Positions 25,074-33,698 of a stretch of 64,000 bases of DNA are shown here, in pieces (position 1 is the stretch's first letter; every line of letters starts with the position of its first letter). Source of the DNA: an uncultured Oscillospiraceae bacterium (GTDB lineage: Bacteria > Bacillota > Clostridia > Oscillospirales > Acutalibacteraceae); the NCBI GenBank assembly GCA_902492455.1, contig CABULH010000010.1, forward strand, positions 1 to 64,000, in the 5' to 3' direction. Both the position numbers and the translations under genes were made by a program. A model generated the notes under the pieces. The model worked only from the letters and a program-made list of their open reading frames with translations. It was not told where the DNA came from and did no database searches.

Positions 25074-25107
25074 AAAAATCCCGCCCCATTTGTGGGGCGG
25101 GATTTTT
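25074..25107 (+). terminator. Cold-shock gene terminator
   Basis: The arms 25074-25088 and 25093-25107 pair perfectly (core TCCCGCCCCA), loop TTTG, ending in a run of T. Confidence 0.92.
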
Positions 25108-25135
25108 TGTCCATATCTGGCGGATATGAAAAAGG

Positions 25136-25170
25136 GGGTTGCTGCAAAATGTTTCATTTTGCAGCAACCC
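25136..25170 (-). repeat. Hairpin repeat E, probable terminator of the purine transporter operon
   Basis: GGGTTGCTGCAAAATG (25136-25151) pairs perfectly with 25155-25170 around TTT. On the minus strand it is followed by CCTTTTTC. It shares 27 identical central bases with the repeat at 23010, plus similar sequence on its right (TATTCATG, then GTG and AACAG). Confidence 0.82.
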
Positions 25171-25213
25171 TTGCTATGCGTATATTCATGCGTTGTGCAA
25201 CAGACTATTGCTG

Positions 25214-26155
25214 TTATCGCTCTTCGCGGAAATAATTGATGCCGCAGCTGGCGGGTTGGGCGTGCTTTTTGGATTTGCGCATGGAAGAAATAATCAGAAC
25301 CACCGCGGTCACCAGGAAGGGCAGCATTTTATAGAAAGCGCCGGGCAGCAGATCCTGAGGAATATACATATCCAATACGCTGAAACCGCCGAAAACCAGA
25401 GAGCCCAGAATAGCTTTCGCCGGACTCCAGCTGGCAAAGATAACCAGGGCTACTGCGATCCAGCCCTGACCGTTGATCGCGCCGTTATTCCAGACGCCTC
25501 CGCCGTTTATTAAAGCGATATAGGCGCCGCCCAAACCGCAGATGCCGCCGCCGATGAGAATGTTCAGATATTTCACCAGGGATACATTGATACCTGCGGC
25601 GTCGGCGGCAGCGGGATTCTCACCCACCGACCGCATCTTCAATCCTGCCCGGGTACGGCTGATATAAACGCCGCAGATAATCGCCACGACGATGGCCAGA
25701 TACACCAGGGGATTGGCGGACAGCAGCTTGCTGATAATCGGGATCTGAATATCGCCCAGCAGCGACCGTTCGGAAAGTGCTTTCAGCAGACCGGAGGGAA
25801 GTTTGGGCTGTCCGCCTGGCGTGTTGCGAATCATCATCTCGCCAAAGAAGTTGGCGAAGCCGGTGCCAAAAATGGTAAGCGTCAAACCGGTGACATTCTG
25901 GTTGGCCTTCAGGGTGACGGTGAGGAAAGCGTAAATCAACGCCCCGCCCATGCCGAAGACAAAGGCGGCCAGCAAAGCCAGCAGCAGATTGCCGGTCTTA
26001 AGGCCCACATAGAAGCCGCCGAAAGCGCCCATGTACATCATACCTTCGACGCCCAGATTGAGGTTGCCTGCCCGTTCGGTGAGTATCTCTCCGGTGGTGC
26101 CGAAAAGCAGCGGTGTTCCGGCTTTGACGGCGGCGAAGATAAAGTTGACAAACAT
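25214..26155 (-). CDS. nupQ: ABC transporter permease, nucleoside/purine type (NupQ/YufQ)
   Basis: The 313-residue membrane protein has about eight helices and belongs to the permease family used with BMP-type binding proteins (branched-chain amino acid permease superfamily). The conserved cytoplasmic loop GTTGEILTERAGNLNLGVEGMM is near the N-terminus. The ATG at 26155 suits AAGGA 9 bases upstream; a TTG two codons earlier overlaps the preceding stop. It is the last gene of a five-gene operon and pairs with the preceding permease as a heterodimer. Confidence 0.9.
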   Translation of the reverse strand: MFVNFIFAAVKAGTPLLFGTTGEILTERAGNLNLGVEGMMYMGAFGGFYVGLKTGNLLLALLAAFVFGMGGALIYAFLTVTLKANQNVTGLTLTIFGTGFANFFGEMMIRNTPGGQPKLPSGLLKALSERSLLGDIQIPIISKLLSANPLVYLAIVVAIICGVYISRTRAGLKMRSVGENPAAADAAGINVSLVKYLNILIGGGICGLGGAYIALINGGGVWNNGAINGQGWIAVALVIFASWSPAKAILGSLVFGGFSVLDMYIPQDLLPGAFYKMLPFLVTAVVLIISSMRKSKKHAQPASCGINYFREER

Positions 26156-26157
26156 AT

Positions 26158-27258
26158 TCAAGATTCCTTCGTCTCCTTCCTGCGGAATGCCAAGGCATAA
26201 CGGGTGAAGAAATCAAAAGCCAGCACCACAAAAAGGATGATGCCCTGGAGAATCTGTGAAACCGACGAGGAAAGGCCGAAGGTGCTCTGCATGACGCTGC
26301 TGCCCTTTTCCAGAATACTGAACAGCGCGGTGACCACCACGATGACAAAGGGATTCAGCCGTGCCAGCCAAGCCACGATGATGGCGGTGAAGCCCACGCC
26401 GCCGGCAACGCCGTCGCTGAGGGTATAGGTGGTTCCCGCCACCTGGCACATGCCGGCGATACCGCATATCGCGCCGCTGATGAACATGGTGCGCATGACG
26501 ATCTTCTTTACATTCATACCGGCATAGCGGGCGGTGTTTTCGCTTTCGCCCACTACGGCGATTTCGTACCCATGCTTGGTAAAGCGCATGTAGACGAACA
26601 TCAGCGCCACCAAAACCAGCGCGATGATCCAGCCGGCGTGAACGCCGAATACCTTATCCAGACGGGCGTTGTTCCCGAACATGGCGATTTGGGGGAAAGC
26701 GGTGGAGGAGGGGTCACGCCAGGGGCCTTCCCGGAGATATTTGATAAAATACAGGGCGATATAGTTGAGCATCAGGGTCAGCAGGGTTTCGTTGGTTCCG
26801 AATTTTGTTTTGAAGAAAGCGGGAACCAATCCCCACAGTCCCCCGCCGATAATTCCGGCCAGCAGCATAGCCAGGAGCAGCAGCCAATGGGGCCAGTCGC
26901 CATGGAAGATTCCGAAATAGGTGGCGGCGATAGCGCCCACTATGATCTGGCCTTCCGCGCCGATATTCCAGAATTTCATCCGGAAAGCCACGGCAACGCC
27001 CAAGGAGGTGATAAGCAAAGGAATGGCGATCTTCACGGTTCCCTGGATTGCCAGCTTGCTGCGGAAAGCTCCTTTGACGATGGCGGCGTATACCTCAATG
27101 GGATTATAGCCCAGCAGCAGAATGAAGAGAGCGCCGCCCAATATGCCCATTACCAGAGAAAGTGCGGCCAGCAGGGCTACGCGTCCGGCGGGCATTTCTC
27201 CCCGGCGCATAATGCGGATCAGAGGTTCGTGCCGCTTTAATATCTGCGGTTCAGTCAT
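26158..27258 (-). CDS. nupP: ABC transporter permease, nucleoside/purine type (NupP/YufP)
   Basis: This 366-residue permease is the partner of the next gene. It has a longer N-terminus, around ten hydrophobic helices and the family loop FRMKFWNIGAEGQIIVGAIAA. The ATG overlaps the end of the ATPase gene by 8 bases and is preceded by GGGGGAGG, which implies translational coupling. Gene order lipoprotein-ATPase-permease-permease matches NupNOPQ of Bacillus, a guanosine/nucleoside importer. Confidence 0.9.
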   Translation of the reverse strand: MTEPQILKRHEPLIRIMRRGEMPAGRVALLAALSLVMGILGGALFILLLGYNPIEVYAAIVKGAFRSKLAIQGTVKIAIPLLITSLGVAVAFRMKFWNIGAEGQIIVGAIAATYFGIFHGDWPHWLLLLAMLLAGIIGGGLWGLVPAFFKTKFGTNETLLTLMLNYIALYFIKYLREGPWRDPSSTAFPQIAMFGNNARLDKVFGVHAGWIIALVLVALMFVYMRFTKHGYEIAVVGESENTARYAGMNVKKIVMRTMFISGAICGIAGMCQVAGTTYTLSDGVAGGVGFTAIIVAWLARLNPFVIVVVTALFSILEKGSSVMQSTFGLSSSVSQILQGIILFVVLAFDFFTRYALAFRRKETKES

Positions 27259-28795
27259 GCGTGTCCTCCCCCTCTCCGTGTTCTCCCGCGCCAGTCATCA
27301 TCAGGCCCAACTGTTCCTTAGTGGCGGAACGGGCATCCACAATACCAGTGACTCGGCCATGGCACAGCACCATAATCCGGTCACACAGCTCCAGCATCAC
27401 ATCCAGATCCTCTCCGATAAACAGCACGCCGACACCTTTCTTTTTCTGCGTGTTTAAAGCGTCGTAGATGGTGTAGGAGGAGTTGATATCCAGACCGCGG
27501 ACGGCATAAGCGGTAATCAGGACATTGGGATTGGATTCAATTTCCCGGCCCAGCAGCACCTTTTGTACGTTGCCGCCGGACAACTGTCTCACCGGTGTAT
27601 CAATGCCAGGGGTGACGATATCCAGTTCCTGAATCAGCCGCCGGGAAAGCTCCTTGGCGTTTTTCCGGCGCACAAAGGGGCCTTTTCCTGCTTGATAGCT
27701 TTTCAGCAGCATATTGTCCACCATGCCCATGGAGGCGGCCAGCCCCATACCCAGCCTGTCTTCCGGAATGAAGCTCATGCTGATCCCTTTTTTGATGATT
27801 TCCCTGGGAGATTTTCCTACGATGTTTTCCTTGCGGTAAAGCACCGCACCCTCCCGAACTTTTTGCAGTCCGGCAATAGCTTCGCACAGCTCCTTCTGAC
27901 CGCTGCCGGCCACGCCGGCCACCCCCAGAATCTCGCCCTCTCTCAGGTCGAAGCTGATATCGTTGAGGACATCCACGTTTTCACTGTTTCGCACCGTTAA
28001 GCGATGAACCTCCAGCAGCTTTTCGCAATAGCCGCTGTCCGGCCGGTCAATGGACAGTTCCACCGGACGTCCAACCATCAGTTCGGTGAGCTGATGCACA
28101 TCCGTTTCCGCGGTTTCCACGGTGGCGACGCTTTCCCCTTTGCGCAGGATGGTCACCCGGTCGCTGATGGCTAAAACTTCGTTCAGCTTGTGAGTAATAA
28201 TGATTACCGCACAGCCGTCCTCCCGCATCCGGCGCAGGATGGCAAACAGCCGGTCGGTTTCCTGCGGCGTCAGTACGGCGGTAGGTTCATCCAGGATTAG
28301 AATGCGGGCGCCGCGATAGAGAACCTTGACAATTTCTACCGTTTGCTTTTCGCCCACAGACATGTCGTATATCTTTTTTCCCGGTTCAATATCCAGCCCG
28401 AACCGTTCGCTGATTTCCCGTACTTTGGCGCCGCGGCCTTTGTGCAGCAGCCATCCCTGACCCTTAGCGCCCAGGGTGATATTGTCGGTGGCGGAATGCA
28501 CGTCCACCAGCTTGAAGTGCTGATGGATCATGCCGATCCCCAGCCGGTTGGCGTCCTCGGGGGAGTTGATTATCACCGGCTGGCCATCGACAAAAATAGA
28601 ACCGCTGTCGGGGTGATAAATCCCCGACAGCATGTTCATCAGCGTTGTTTTGCCCGAGCCGTTTTCACCCAGCAGAGCCAGTATTTCGCCCCACTTGACG
28701 GACAGGTCGATATGGTTATTGGCGACAACTGTTCCGAATCGTTTGGTAATACCCTTCAGTTCAATGGCGGTGGTACCCGGTGTTTGTGCAGCCAC
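27251..28795 (-). CDS. nupO: ABC transporter ATP-binding protein, two-domain (NupO/YufO)
   Basis: The protein (514 residues from the GTG at 28795) has two fused ATPase domains. The first is canonical: Walker A LLGENGSGKTTLMNML, signature MSVGEKQTVEI, Walker B ILILDEPTAVLTPQE and H-loop IITHKLNEV. The second has the degenerate motifs usual for this family: GVAGSGQKEL in place of Walker A, LSGGNVQKVLLGREI, and no catalytic Glu. The GTG at 28795 has AGGCAGGTG upstream; an ATG at 28816 lacks any ribosome site. It powers the two permeases that follow. Confidence 0.92.
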   Translation of the reverse strand: MAAQTPGTTAIELKGITKRFGTVVANNHIDLSVKWGEILALLGENGSGKTTLMNMLSGIYHPDSGSIFVDGQPVIINSPEDANRLGIGMIHQHFKLVDVHSATDNITLGAKGQGWLLHKGRGAKVREISERFGLDIEPGKKIYDMSVGEKQTVEIVKVLYRGARILILDEPTAVLTPQETDRLFAILRRMREDGCAVIIITHKLNEVLAISDRVTILRKGESVATVETAETDVHQLTELMVGRPVELSIDRPDSGYCEKLLEVHRLTVRNSENVDVLNDISFDLREGEILGVAGVAGSGQKELCEAIAGLQKVREGAVLYRKENIVGKSPREIIKKGISMSFIPEDRLGMGLAASMGMVDNMLLKSYQAGKGPFVRRKNAKELSRRLIQELDIVTPGIDTPVRQLSGGNVQKVLLGREIESNPNVLITAYAVRGLDINSSYTIYDALNTQKKKGVGVLFIGEDLDVMLELCDRIMVLCHGRVTGIVDARSATKEQLGLMMTGAGEHGEGEDTHD

Positions 28796-28854
28796 AACGT
28801 CACCTGCCTTGCTCATGATAAAAAATGAATAATCGAATAATGAAAATATCCGCC

Positions 28855-28896
28855 GGATATCCGGGAAACGGCCGGCTGACCGTTCCGCGGATATCC
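28855..28896 (-). repeat. Intercistronic hairpin between lipoprotein and ATPase genes
   Basis: The arms 28855-28871 and 28880-28896 pair over 17 bp with two mismatches (GGATATCCG at the base) and no U-tract. Such hairpins after a binding-protein gene commonly protect its mRNA and lower expression of the downstream transporter genes. Confidence 0.65.
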
Positions 28897-28947
28897 AACG
28901 GCATCAGTTTGCGATAAGTGGATCACAGCGCATCGTGCGCAGCAGGC

Positions 28948-30126
28948 TTATTTAACCTCGACGTTCTCGAAATACCAGTTCATATGACCGGTGATATCCG
29001 CATCGGAGATGACTTCGCCTTCCTTGCAGACGACATTGCCCTGGTTATCCTTCAACTCGCCCTCGAACACCTTGAAGCTGCCGTCCTTGATCTTGGCAGA
29101 CACTTCCTCGATCTTAGCCTGGGTGCCTTCCACGCAGTTTTCGGACAGGGGGGATACACCGACAAAGCCTTCCGCCATGCCGCCGAAGTAATTGACAGGC
29201 TTCCATTTGCCGTCGATGACTTCCTGCACGGCAGTGGTGTAGTAGACGCCCCAGTTCCAGATGGGAGCGGTCAGGTGAGCCTTGGGAGCGGCGGGGGTCA
29301 TATCGGAGTTGTAGCCGCAGCCCCATTTGCCCCGTTCCTCAGCCGCCAGCTGGGGAGCGGTGGTGTCGCAGTGCTGGGCAATGACGTCGCAGCCCAGATC
29401 CAGCAGCGCCTCAGCAGCCTGCTTTTCTTTGGTGACGTCGAACCAGGTGTTGGTGACCTTGACGTAAACCTTGGCGTCCGGGTTAACGGATTTTACGCCC
29501 ATGGCGAAGGCATTGATACCGCCGGTAACTTCAGAGTTCTGGATATCCATAGCGGCCACATAGCCGATCTTTTTGGATTCTGTACGCATACCCGCGGCGA
29601 TACCGGCCAGATAACGGGCCTGATAGATGCGACCGAAATAGTTGTTCATGTTGACGCCGTTATTCTTGTAGCCAGTGGCGTGGGAGAAGATAACGTCCTT
29701 ATGCTCGTTCGCCAGCTCTTCCATGGTGTTCATGTAGTTGAAGCTGGTACCGAAGATAATATGGCAGCCTTCTTCAATGCACTCCTCAATGGCAGTGCGG
29801 GTAGCGGCCACATCCTCGTCAGGGATGTTGATCTTGTTGATGATCTGATCATCCCGCAGTCCCAGGGTTTCCTTCATCGCCTGAATGCCCTGGTCGTGGG
29901 CAAAGGAATAGCCGGCGCCGTCGGCGGGATCACCGATATGGATGACACCGATCTTGATCTTGTCTTTAGCCACGGCTGGCATGGCCTTGACCTCGCTGGT
30001 GGTGCCGCTGCTGCCGTCCGCCTTGCTCGCGTTGCTGGAAGTGGTGGTGTTGCCGCCGCAGCCGGCGAGTCCCAGCGCCATGACCGCAGACAGAGCGAGG
30101 GCCAAAAGTTTGCTTGCTTTCTTCAT
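28948..30126 (-). CDS. BMP-family lipoprotein, purine/nucleoside-binding protein
   Basis: The 392-residue substrate-binding protein starts with a lipoprotein signal peptide; the lipobox LAGC places the lipidated Cys at about residue 23, followed by a Ser/Thr-rich linker. The mature part follows the BMP (PnrA/Med) fold: KIGVIHIGDPADGAGYSFAHDQGI, CHIIFGTSFNYM, FGRIYQARYLAGIAAGM and DVIAQHCDTTAPQLAAEE. BMP proteins bind purine nucleosides, and the operon begins with xanthine phosphoribosyltransferase, so a purine base or nucleoside is the likely ligand. It captures substrate outside the membrane for the ABC importer encoded downstream. Confidence 0.93.
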   Translation of the reverse strand: MKKASKLLALALSAVMALGLAGCGGNTTTSSNASKADGSSGTTSEVKAMPAVAKDKIKIGVIHIGDPADGAGYSFAHDQGIQAMKETLGLRDDQIINKINIPDEDVAATRTAIEECIEEGCHIIFGTSFNYMNTMEELANEHKDVIFSHATGYKNNGVNMNNYFGRIYQARYLAGIAAGMRTESKKIGYVAAMDIQNSEVTGGINAFAMGVKSVNPDAKVYVKVTNTWFDVTKEKQAAEALLDLGCDVIAQHCDTTAPQLAAEERGKWGCGYNSDMTPAAPKAHLTAPIWNWGVYYTTAVQEVIDGKWKPVNYFGGMAEGFVGVSPLSENCVEGTQAKIEEVSAKIKDGSFKVFEGELKDNQGNVVCKEGEVISDADITGHMNWYFENVEVK

Positions 30127-30228
30127 TTCTGCATCCTCCTGATCTTTTCTCTTCTCTCCAACCTGTATGCGGAATACAGGCTATCTTCAAGCGCCGTCAA
30201 GGGCGGCGGCTTAAAAATCCATTTCGTT

Positions 30229-30813
30229 TTAACCCTTCTGTGCTCGGAAAACGAGACCGGTCTCGGGATCCATGGCATCCACAATCGCCAGGGATTCCAC
30301 CCGGACACCCTGCTCACGCAGCATATGTCCGCCGGGCTGAAAGCCTTTTTCAATGGCAATGCCCGCACCCACCAGGGTGGCGCCCGCATCCCTCACCAGG
30401 CTGATAAGGCCCATCAGGGCGCTGCCGTTGGCGAGAAAATCGTCTATAATCAGCACCCGGTCCTCCGGCTTGAGAAAATCCTTGGATACGATGATATCGT
30501 AAACCCGGCCATGGGTGAAGGATTCCACCTGGCTGGTGTATACCTCCCCGGCAATATTTTTGGTTTTGCTTTTTTTGGCAAATACTACTGGGACATCAAA
30601 AAACTGCGCTGTTATACAGGCGATCCCGATTCCGGAAGCCTCGATTGTCAAAATCTTCGTAACACCGCAGTCAGCGAATATTCTTTTGAATTCTTTGCCC
30701 ATTTCTCCAAAAAGCGCGATGTCCATCTGATGATTCAGAAAGCTGTCCACCTTCAGTACATTGCCGGCCCGAACCACGCCGTCCTTTTGGATTCTTTCTT
30801 CTAACAGCCGCAT
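30229..30813 (-). CDS. xpt: Xanthine phosphoribosyltransferase
   Basis: At 194 residues it equals the Bacillus Xpt length and follows it closely: GNVLKVDSFLNHQMD at the start, TIEASGIGIACITAQ, the PRPP loop VLIIDDFLANGSALMG and the tail IEKGFQPGGHMLREQGVRVESLA. It turns xanthine and PRPP into XMP for GMP synthesis. The ATG at 30813 is chosen from that alignment; an ATG at 30870 would add 19 unaligned residues without a ribosome site. It is the first gene of the purine uptake operon. I searched its leader for a guanine riboswitch core and did not see one. Confidence 0.95.
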   Translation of the reverse strand: MRLLEERIQKDGVVRAGNVLKVDSFLNHQMDIALFGEMGKEFKRIFADCGVTKILTIEASGIGIACITAQFFDVPVVFAKKSKTKNIAGEVYTSQVESFTHGRVYDIIVSKDFLKPEDRVLIIDDFLANGSALMGLISLVRDAGATLVGAGIAIEKGFQPGGHMLREQGVRVESLAIVDAMDPETGLVFRAQKG

Positions 30814-30901
30814 GCACCCATGCCTCTTTTCCGCCTGCGGCAAATCGTCTTGCTTTTCCGCAGCAGACATTAAATGTAAAAAAATTGTTAATTACTGTTC
30901 T

Positions 30902-30930
30902 ATTTTACACGATTCGTCAGCAGTTTGCAA
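30902..30930 (-). promoter_or_regulatory. Promoter of the xpt/purine transporter operon
   Basis: Reading the minus strand, TTGCAA (30930-30925), 17 bases, TAAAAT (30907-30902). The leader to the xpt start is about 80 bases, AT-rich, and shows no PurR box or riboswitch that I can recognise. Confidence 0.7.
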
Positions 30931-31208
30931 GGGAGGATATTTTATCAAAAACTTCTGGATGATACAGCTTGTTTTAGCGGAAAAGTACGATTTTTCGCGG
31001 CTGTCGACGGTAAACGGGGAAAAGATAAATTTTGTGAAGGAAGGGTGATCTTAACCGGGCGGTGAGAAAAGGCGGGACAGCGGGAGATAGAAGTGGGAAA
31101 AAGGCGAAAGAAAACGCTGCCGTATTCCGGATTTTCCGGACCTTCTGCCAAATTCCGCAGAATTCGACCTGGAAAGTCCGGATTCGCCTACCGATTCCGA
31201 CATCCTTT

Positions 31209-31229
31209 TGGCGAAGCTTGGCCTATAAT
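31209..31229 (+). promoter_or_regulatory. Candidate Spo0A-controlled promoter of spoIIE
   Basis: TATAAT (31224-31229) is preceded by TGGCGAA (31209-31215), which fits the Spo0A box TGNCGAA near the -35 position. A reverse 6/7 match (GGTCGAA) is at 31163-31169. In Bacillus spoIIE is a Spo0A-activated sigma-A gene, so this fits. The rest of the gap 30931-31208 shows nothing else. Confidence 0.5.
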
Positions 31230-31270
31230 GAGCCTTACCCTAGTCCGGTCAGCCGTTGCGGGGAATACAT

Positions 31271-33646
31271 ATGGTGGTGAGGACGTTGAAACAAAAAGCA
31301 TTCGCGGGGGCCTCCCGCGCCGGTTCCGGTGAACACACAAGGCGGGAAAGGGAACAGGGCCTGTCGCGGCAGGTGGGGATGACGGCGCTTTGGGCGCTGG
31401 TGGGCTTACTGGTATCCCGCGCCAGTATTTACGGCGGCATGTCTCCCTTCGGTGTGGGCGTGGCTGCGGCTATGAATGGACCAGGAGCGGTGGCTGTTTA
31501 TCTGACTGCTGTCATGGGCTATCTGTTGCCCGGCGGAGTACTGCTGCCGATTCGCTATGTAGCTGCGGTGCTGGCGGTGGCGGGCATCAAATGGTCCCTA
31601 TCCGGTCTGAAAAGCATCACCCGGCATGGCATATTCGCGCCGCTGATGGCGTTTTTGGCCACCGGATGCACCGGTTTGGCGATGGCACTGGTAGATGGCG
31701 CGGACGCTTACGATATCCTGATGGTGGTTGCGGAAAGTCTGGTGGCCGGTGGTTTCGCTTATTTTGCCGCCTCCGCCATGCAGGTGATCGGTGTCGAACG
31801 GGAGAAGAACATTTTAAACGCCCAGGAACAATCCAGCGTTATGGCTGTGGCGGCGGTTATCCTGATGGCTGCGGCTGGAATTCAGTTCAGCGGCATTTCT
31901 CCCGGACGCATTCTGTCGGTGATGGCGATTCTCCTACTGGCTCGCTGTGGCAAAGAGCAGGGAGGCAGCATCGCCGGTATCGTGTTGGGATTGTGTATGG
32001 CCATGGCCCAGCCGGATCATCTGTATCTGGCGGCGGCGTATTCTTTCGGCGGCCTGATGGCGGGAATCTTCAGCCGGTTCGGCCGCCTGGCTTCTGCGGG
32101 AGCTTTTGTGGTGGCCAATACCATAGTGGCGGTGACGGCGGGAACGGATGTGACGGTCATCATCGGTGTATATGAGGTGGCCGCAGCCAGCATTATATTT
32201 GTGGCGCTGCCGCCGGTACTGGATCGGAAGATCAACGCTTTTTTCGTTCAGGGCAAGGATCTGCCTGCTGTGGAAGGGCTGCGGCGTTCGGTGGTGATGA
32301 AACTGGATTTTGCCTCCCGAGCCATGGGGGAGGTGGCGCAGACGGTGGATGCCGTATCTAAAAAGCTGTCCGGGCTCAGTGCGCCGGATCTGGGATCCGT
32401 TTATCGGGAAACATCGGCGGATGTCTGCCGGGTATGCGGGCTGCGGATGCTTTGCTGGGAGAGCAACTACAGCGACACCATGTCTTCTTTTAACGATATG
32501 ACGCCCATACTCCGGGAGAAGGGCCGGGTGGAGCGTCATCAGGTCACCGGTTATCTGGCGCGGCAATGCAGCCGGTTGGATGAGGTGGTGAAAAAGGTCA
32601 ATGGCGGTTATCGGGAACTGATGGTACGGGAAGGCGCCTGGCGGCGATTGGCGGAAATACGGGCGGTGGTTACCGATCAGTTCTCCGGCATGTCTGAACT
32701 TCTGGATGAATTGGCAGATGATTTTGCAGCGGCGGAACGAGTGGATTCCGAGGCCGCGGAGCGAGTGGCGGCTGTGTGTGAGGCACACGGGCTGGAGGTA
32801 GAGGACGCGGTCTGCTTTGTAAACCGGAGCAGCCGCATGACAGTGGATATTCTGACCACCGACAGCGGTGTAAGGCTGGATCACGGCAAATGGCTGCGGG
32901 AGGTGGGAGACGCTTGCGGACGGGATTTTGGCAAGCCTGTGGTAAATCGGATGGGCGGAGCGGTAAAAATCAGCTTAACCGAGAAGCCGCTGTATACGGT
33001 GGCCATAGGCGCTGCGCAGATGAGCTGTACAGGGGAAAAGCTTTGCGGCGATGCATATGAGACTTTTTATGATGGGACCGGAAGGCTGTATGCCGTCCTC
33101 AGCGACGGGATGGGCAGCGGCGGCCGGGCGGCGGTGGATGGCGCCATGGCTTCCAGTCTGACGGCACGGCTGATGCAGGCGGGATTCGGTGCAGACAGCG
33201 TGCTGAGAATGGTGAATTCCGCCCTGATGGTGAAATCGGGAGACGAGAGTCTGGCGACCCTGGATATCGCGTCCATTGATCTTTTCAGCGGCCGCTTGGA
33301 GAGCCTCAAGGCAGGAGCGGCGGTGTCGCTGCTCAAAGGGGGCGGCCGGATTTCCCGGATTGAACGCTCCTCTCTGCCGGTGGGAATCCTGCGGGATATC
33401 GCCTTTGAACGCAGCGCGGATACACTGGCGGACGGCGATATCCTGCTGCTGCTCAGCGACGGCATCACCACGGACGGCGTTGGCTGGGCGGAGGAGATGC
33501 TGCGGGATTATGATCCCCAGGAAAAGGATCTCAACCGTTTGGCAGAGGATATGGTCATCGAAGCTCGCCGCCGGCAGGCGGGAGAAAGGGAGGATGACGT
33601 CACTGTTTTGGCGCTGATGGTGAAGCGAAACAAACGTGCCTCCTGA
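31271..33646 (+). CDS. spoIIE: Stage II sporulation protein E (PP2C phosphatase)
   Basis: The 791-residue protein is SpoIIE, the membrane phosphatase that dephosphorylates SpoIIAA and so activates sigma-F in the forespore. Around ten membrane helices occupy residues 35-320, opening with the family motif RASIYGGMSPFGVGVAAA. A central regulatory region follows, and the C-terminal PP2C domain holds the metal-binding VLSDGMGSGGRAA near 608 and LLLLSDGITTDG near 735. The ATG at 31271 follows GGGGA by 6 bases; a TTG at 31256 is open. A 21-bp terminator starts at its stop codon. It is strong evidence that the organism makes endospores. Confidence 0.96.
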   Translation: MVVRTLKQKAFAGASRAGSGEHTRREREQGLSRQVGMTALWALVGLLVSRASIYGGMSPFGVGVAAAMNGPGAVAVYLTAVMGYLLPGGVLLPIRYVAAVLAVAGIKWSLSGLKSITRHGIFAPLMAFLATGCTGLAMALVDGADAYDILMVVAESLVAGGFAYFAASAMQVIGVEREKNILNAQEQSSVMAVAAVILMAAAGIQFSGISPGRILSVMAILLLARCGKEQGGSIAGIVLGLCMAMAQPDHLYLAAAYSFGGLMAGIFSRFGRLASAGAFVVANTIVAVTAGTDVTVIIGVYEVAAASIIFVALPPVLDRKINAFFVQGKDLPAVEGLRRSVVMKLDFASRAMGEVAQTVDAVSKKLSGLSAPDLGSVYRETSADVCRVCGLRMLCWESNYSDTMSSFNDMTPILREKGRVERHQVTGYLARQCSRLDEVVKKVNGGYRELMVREGAWRRLAEIRAVVTDQFSGMSELLDELADDFAAAERVDSEAAERVAAVCEAHGLEVEDAVCFVNRSSRMTVDILTTDSGVRLDHGKWLREVGDACGRDFGKPVVNRMGGAVKISLTEKPLYTVAIGAAQMSCTGEKLCGDAYETFYDGTGRLYAVLSDGMGSGGRAAVDGAMASSLTARLMQAGFGADSVLRMVNSALMVKSGDESLATLDIASIDLFSGRLESLKAGAAVSLLKGGGRISRIERSSLPVGILRDIAFERSADTLADGDILLLLSDGITTDGVGWAEEMLRDYDPQEKDLNRLAEDMVIEARRRQAGEREDDVTVLALMVKRNKRAS

Positions 33647-33688
33647 CAAAAAGGACGTCTGAGATTTTCTCAGACGTCCTTTTTGTCA
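33644..33688. terminator. Bidirectional terminator between spoIIE and the GNAT gene
   Basis: The arms 33644-33664 and 33668-33688 form a perfect 21-bp stem, loop TTT, beginning with the spoIIE stop codon. A- and T-runs on the two arms suit both convergent genes. Confidence 0.93.
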
Positions 33689-33698
33689 AATAGTATAT

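Noticed and set aside
27251..28795. Second ATPase domain of NupO as a damaged domain
   Set aside because: The degenerate Walker A and missing catalytic Glu are normal for two-domain ATPases of this family.
28918..30804. 628-codon plus-strand frame over the BMP and xpt genes
   Set aside because: It is antisense to two genes with clear families and lipoprotein/PRPP motifs; no homology or ribosome site of its own.
30814..30901. Guanine/xanthine riboswitch in the xpt leader
   Set aside because: The leader is short and AT-rich; the conserved core and pairing loops were not seen.
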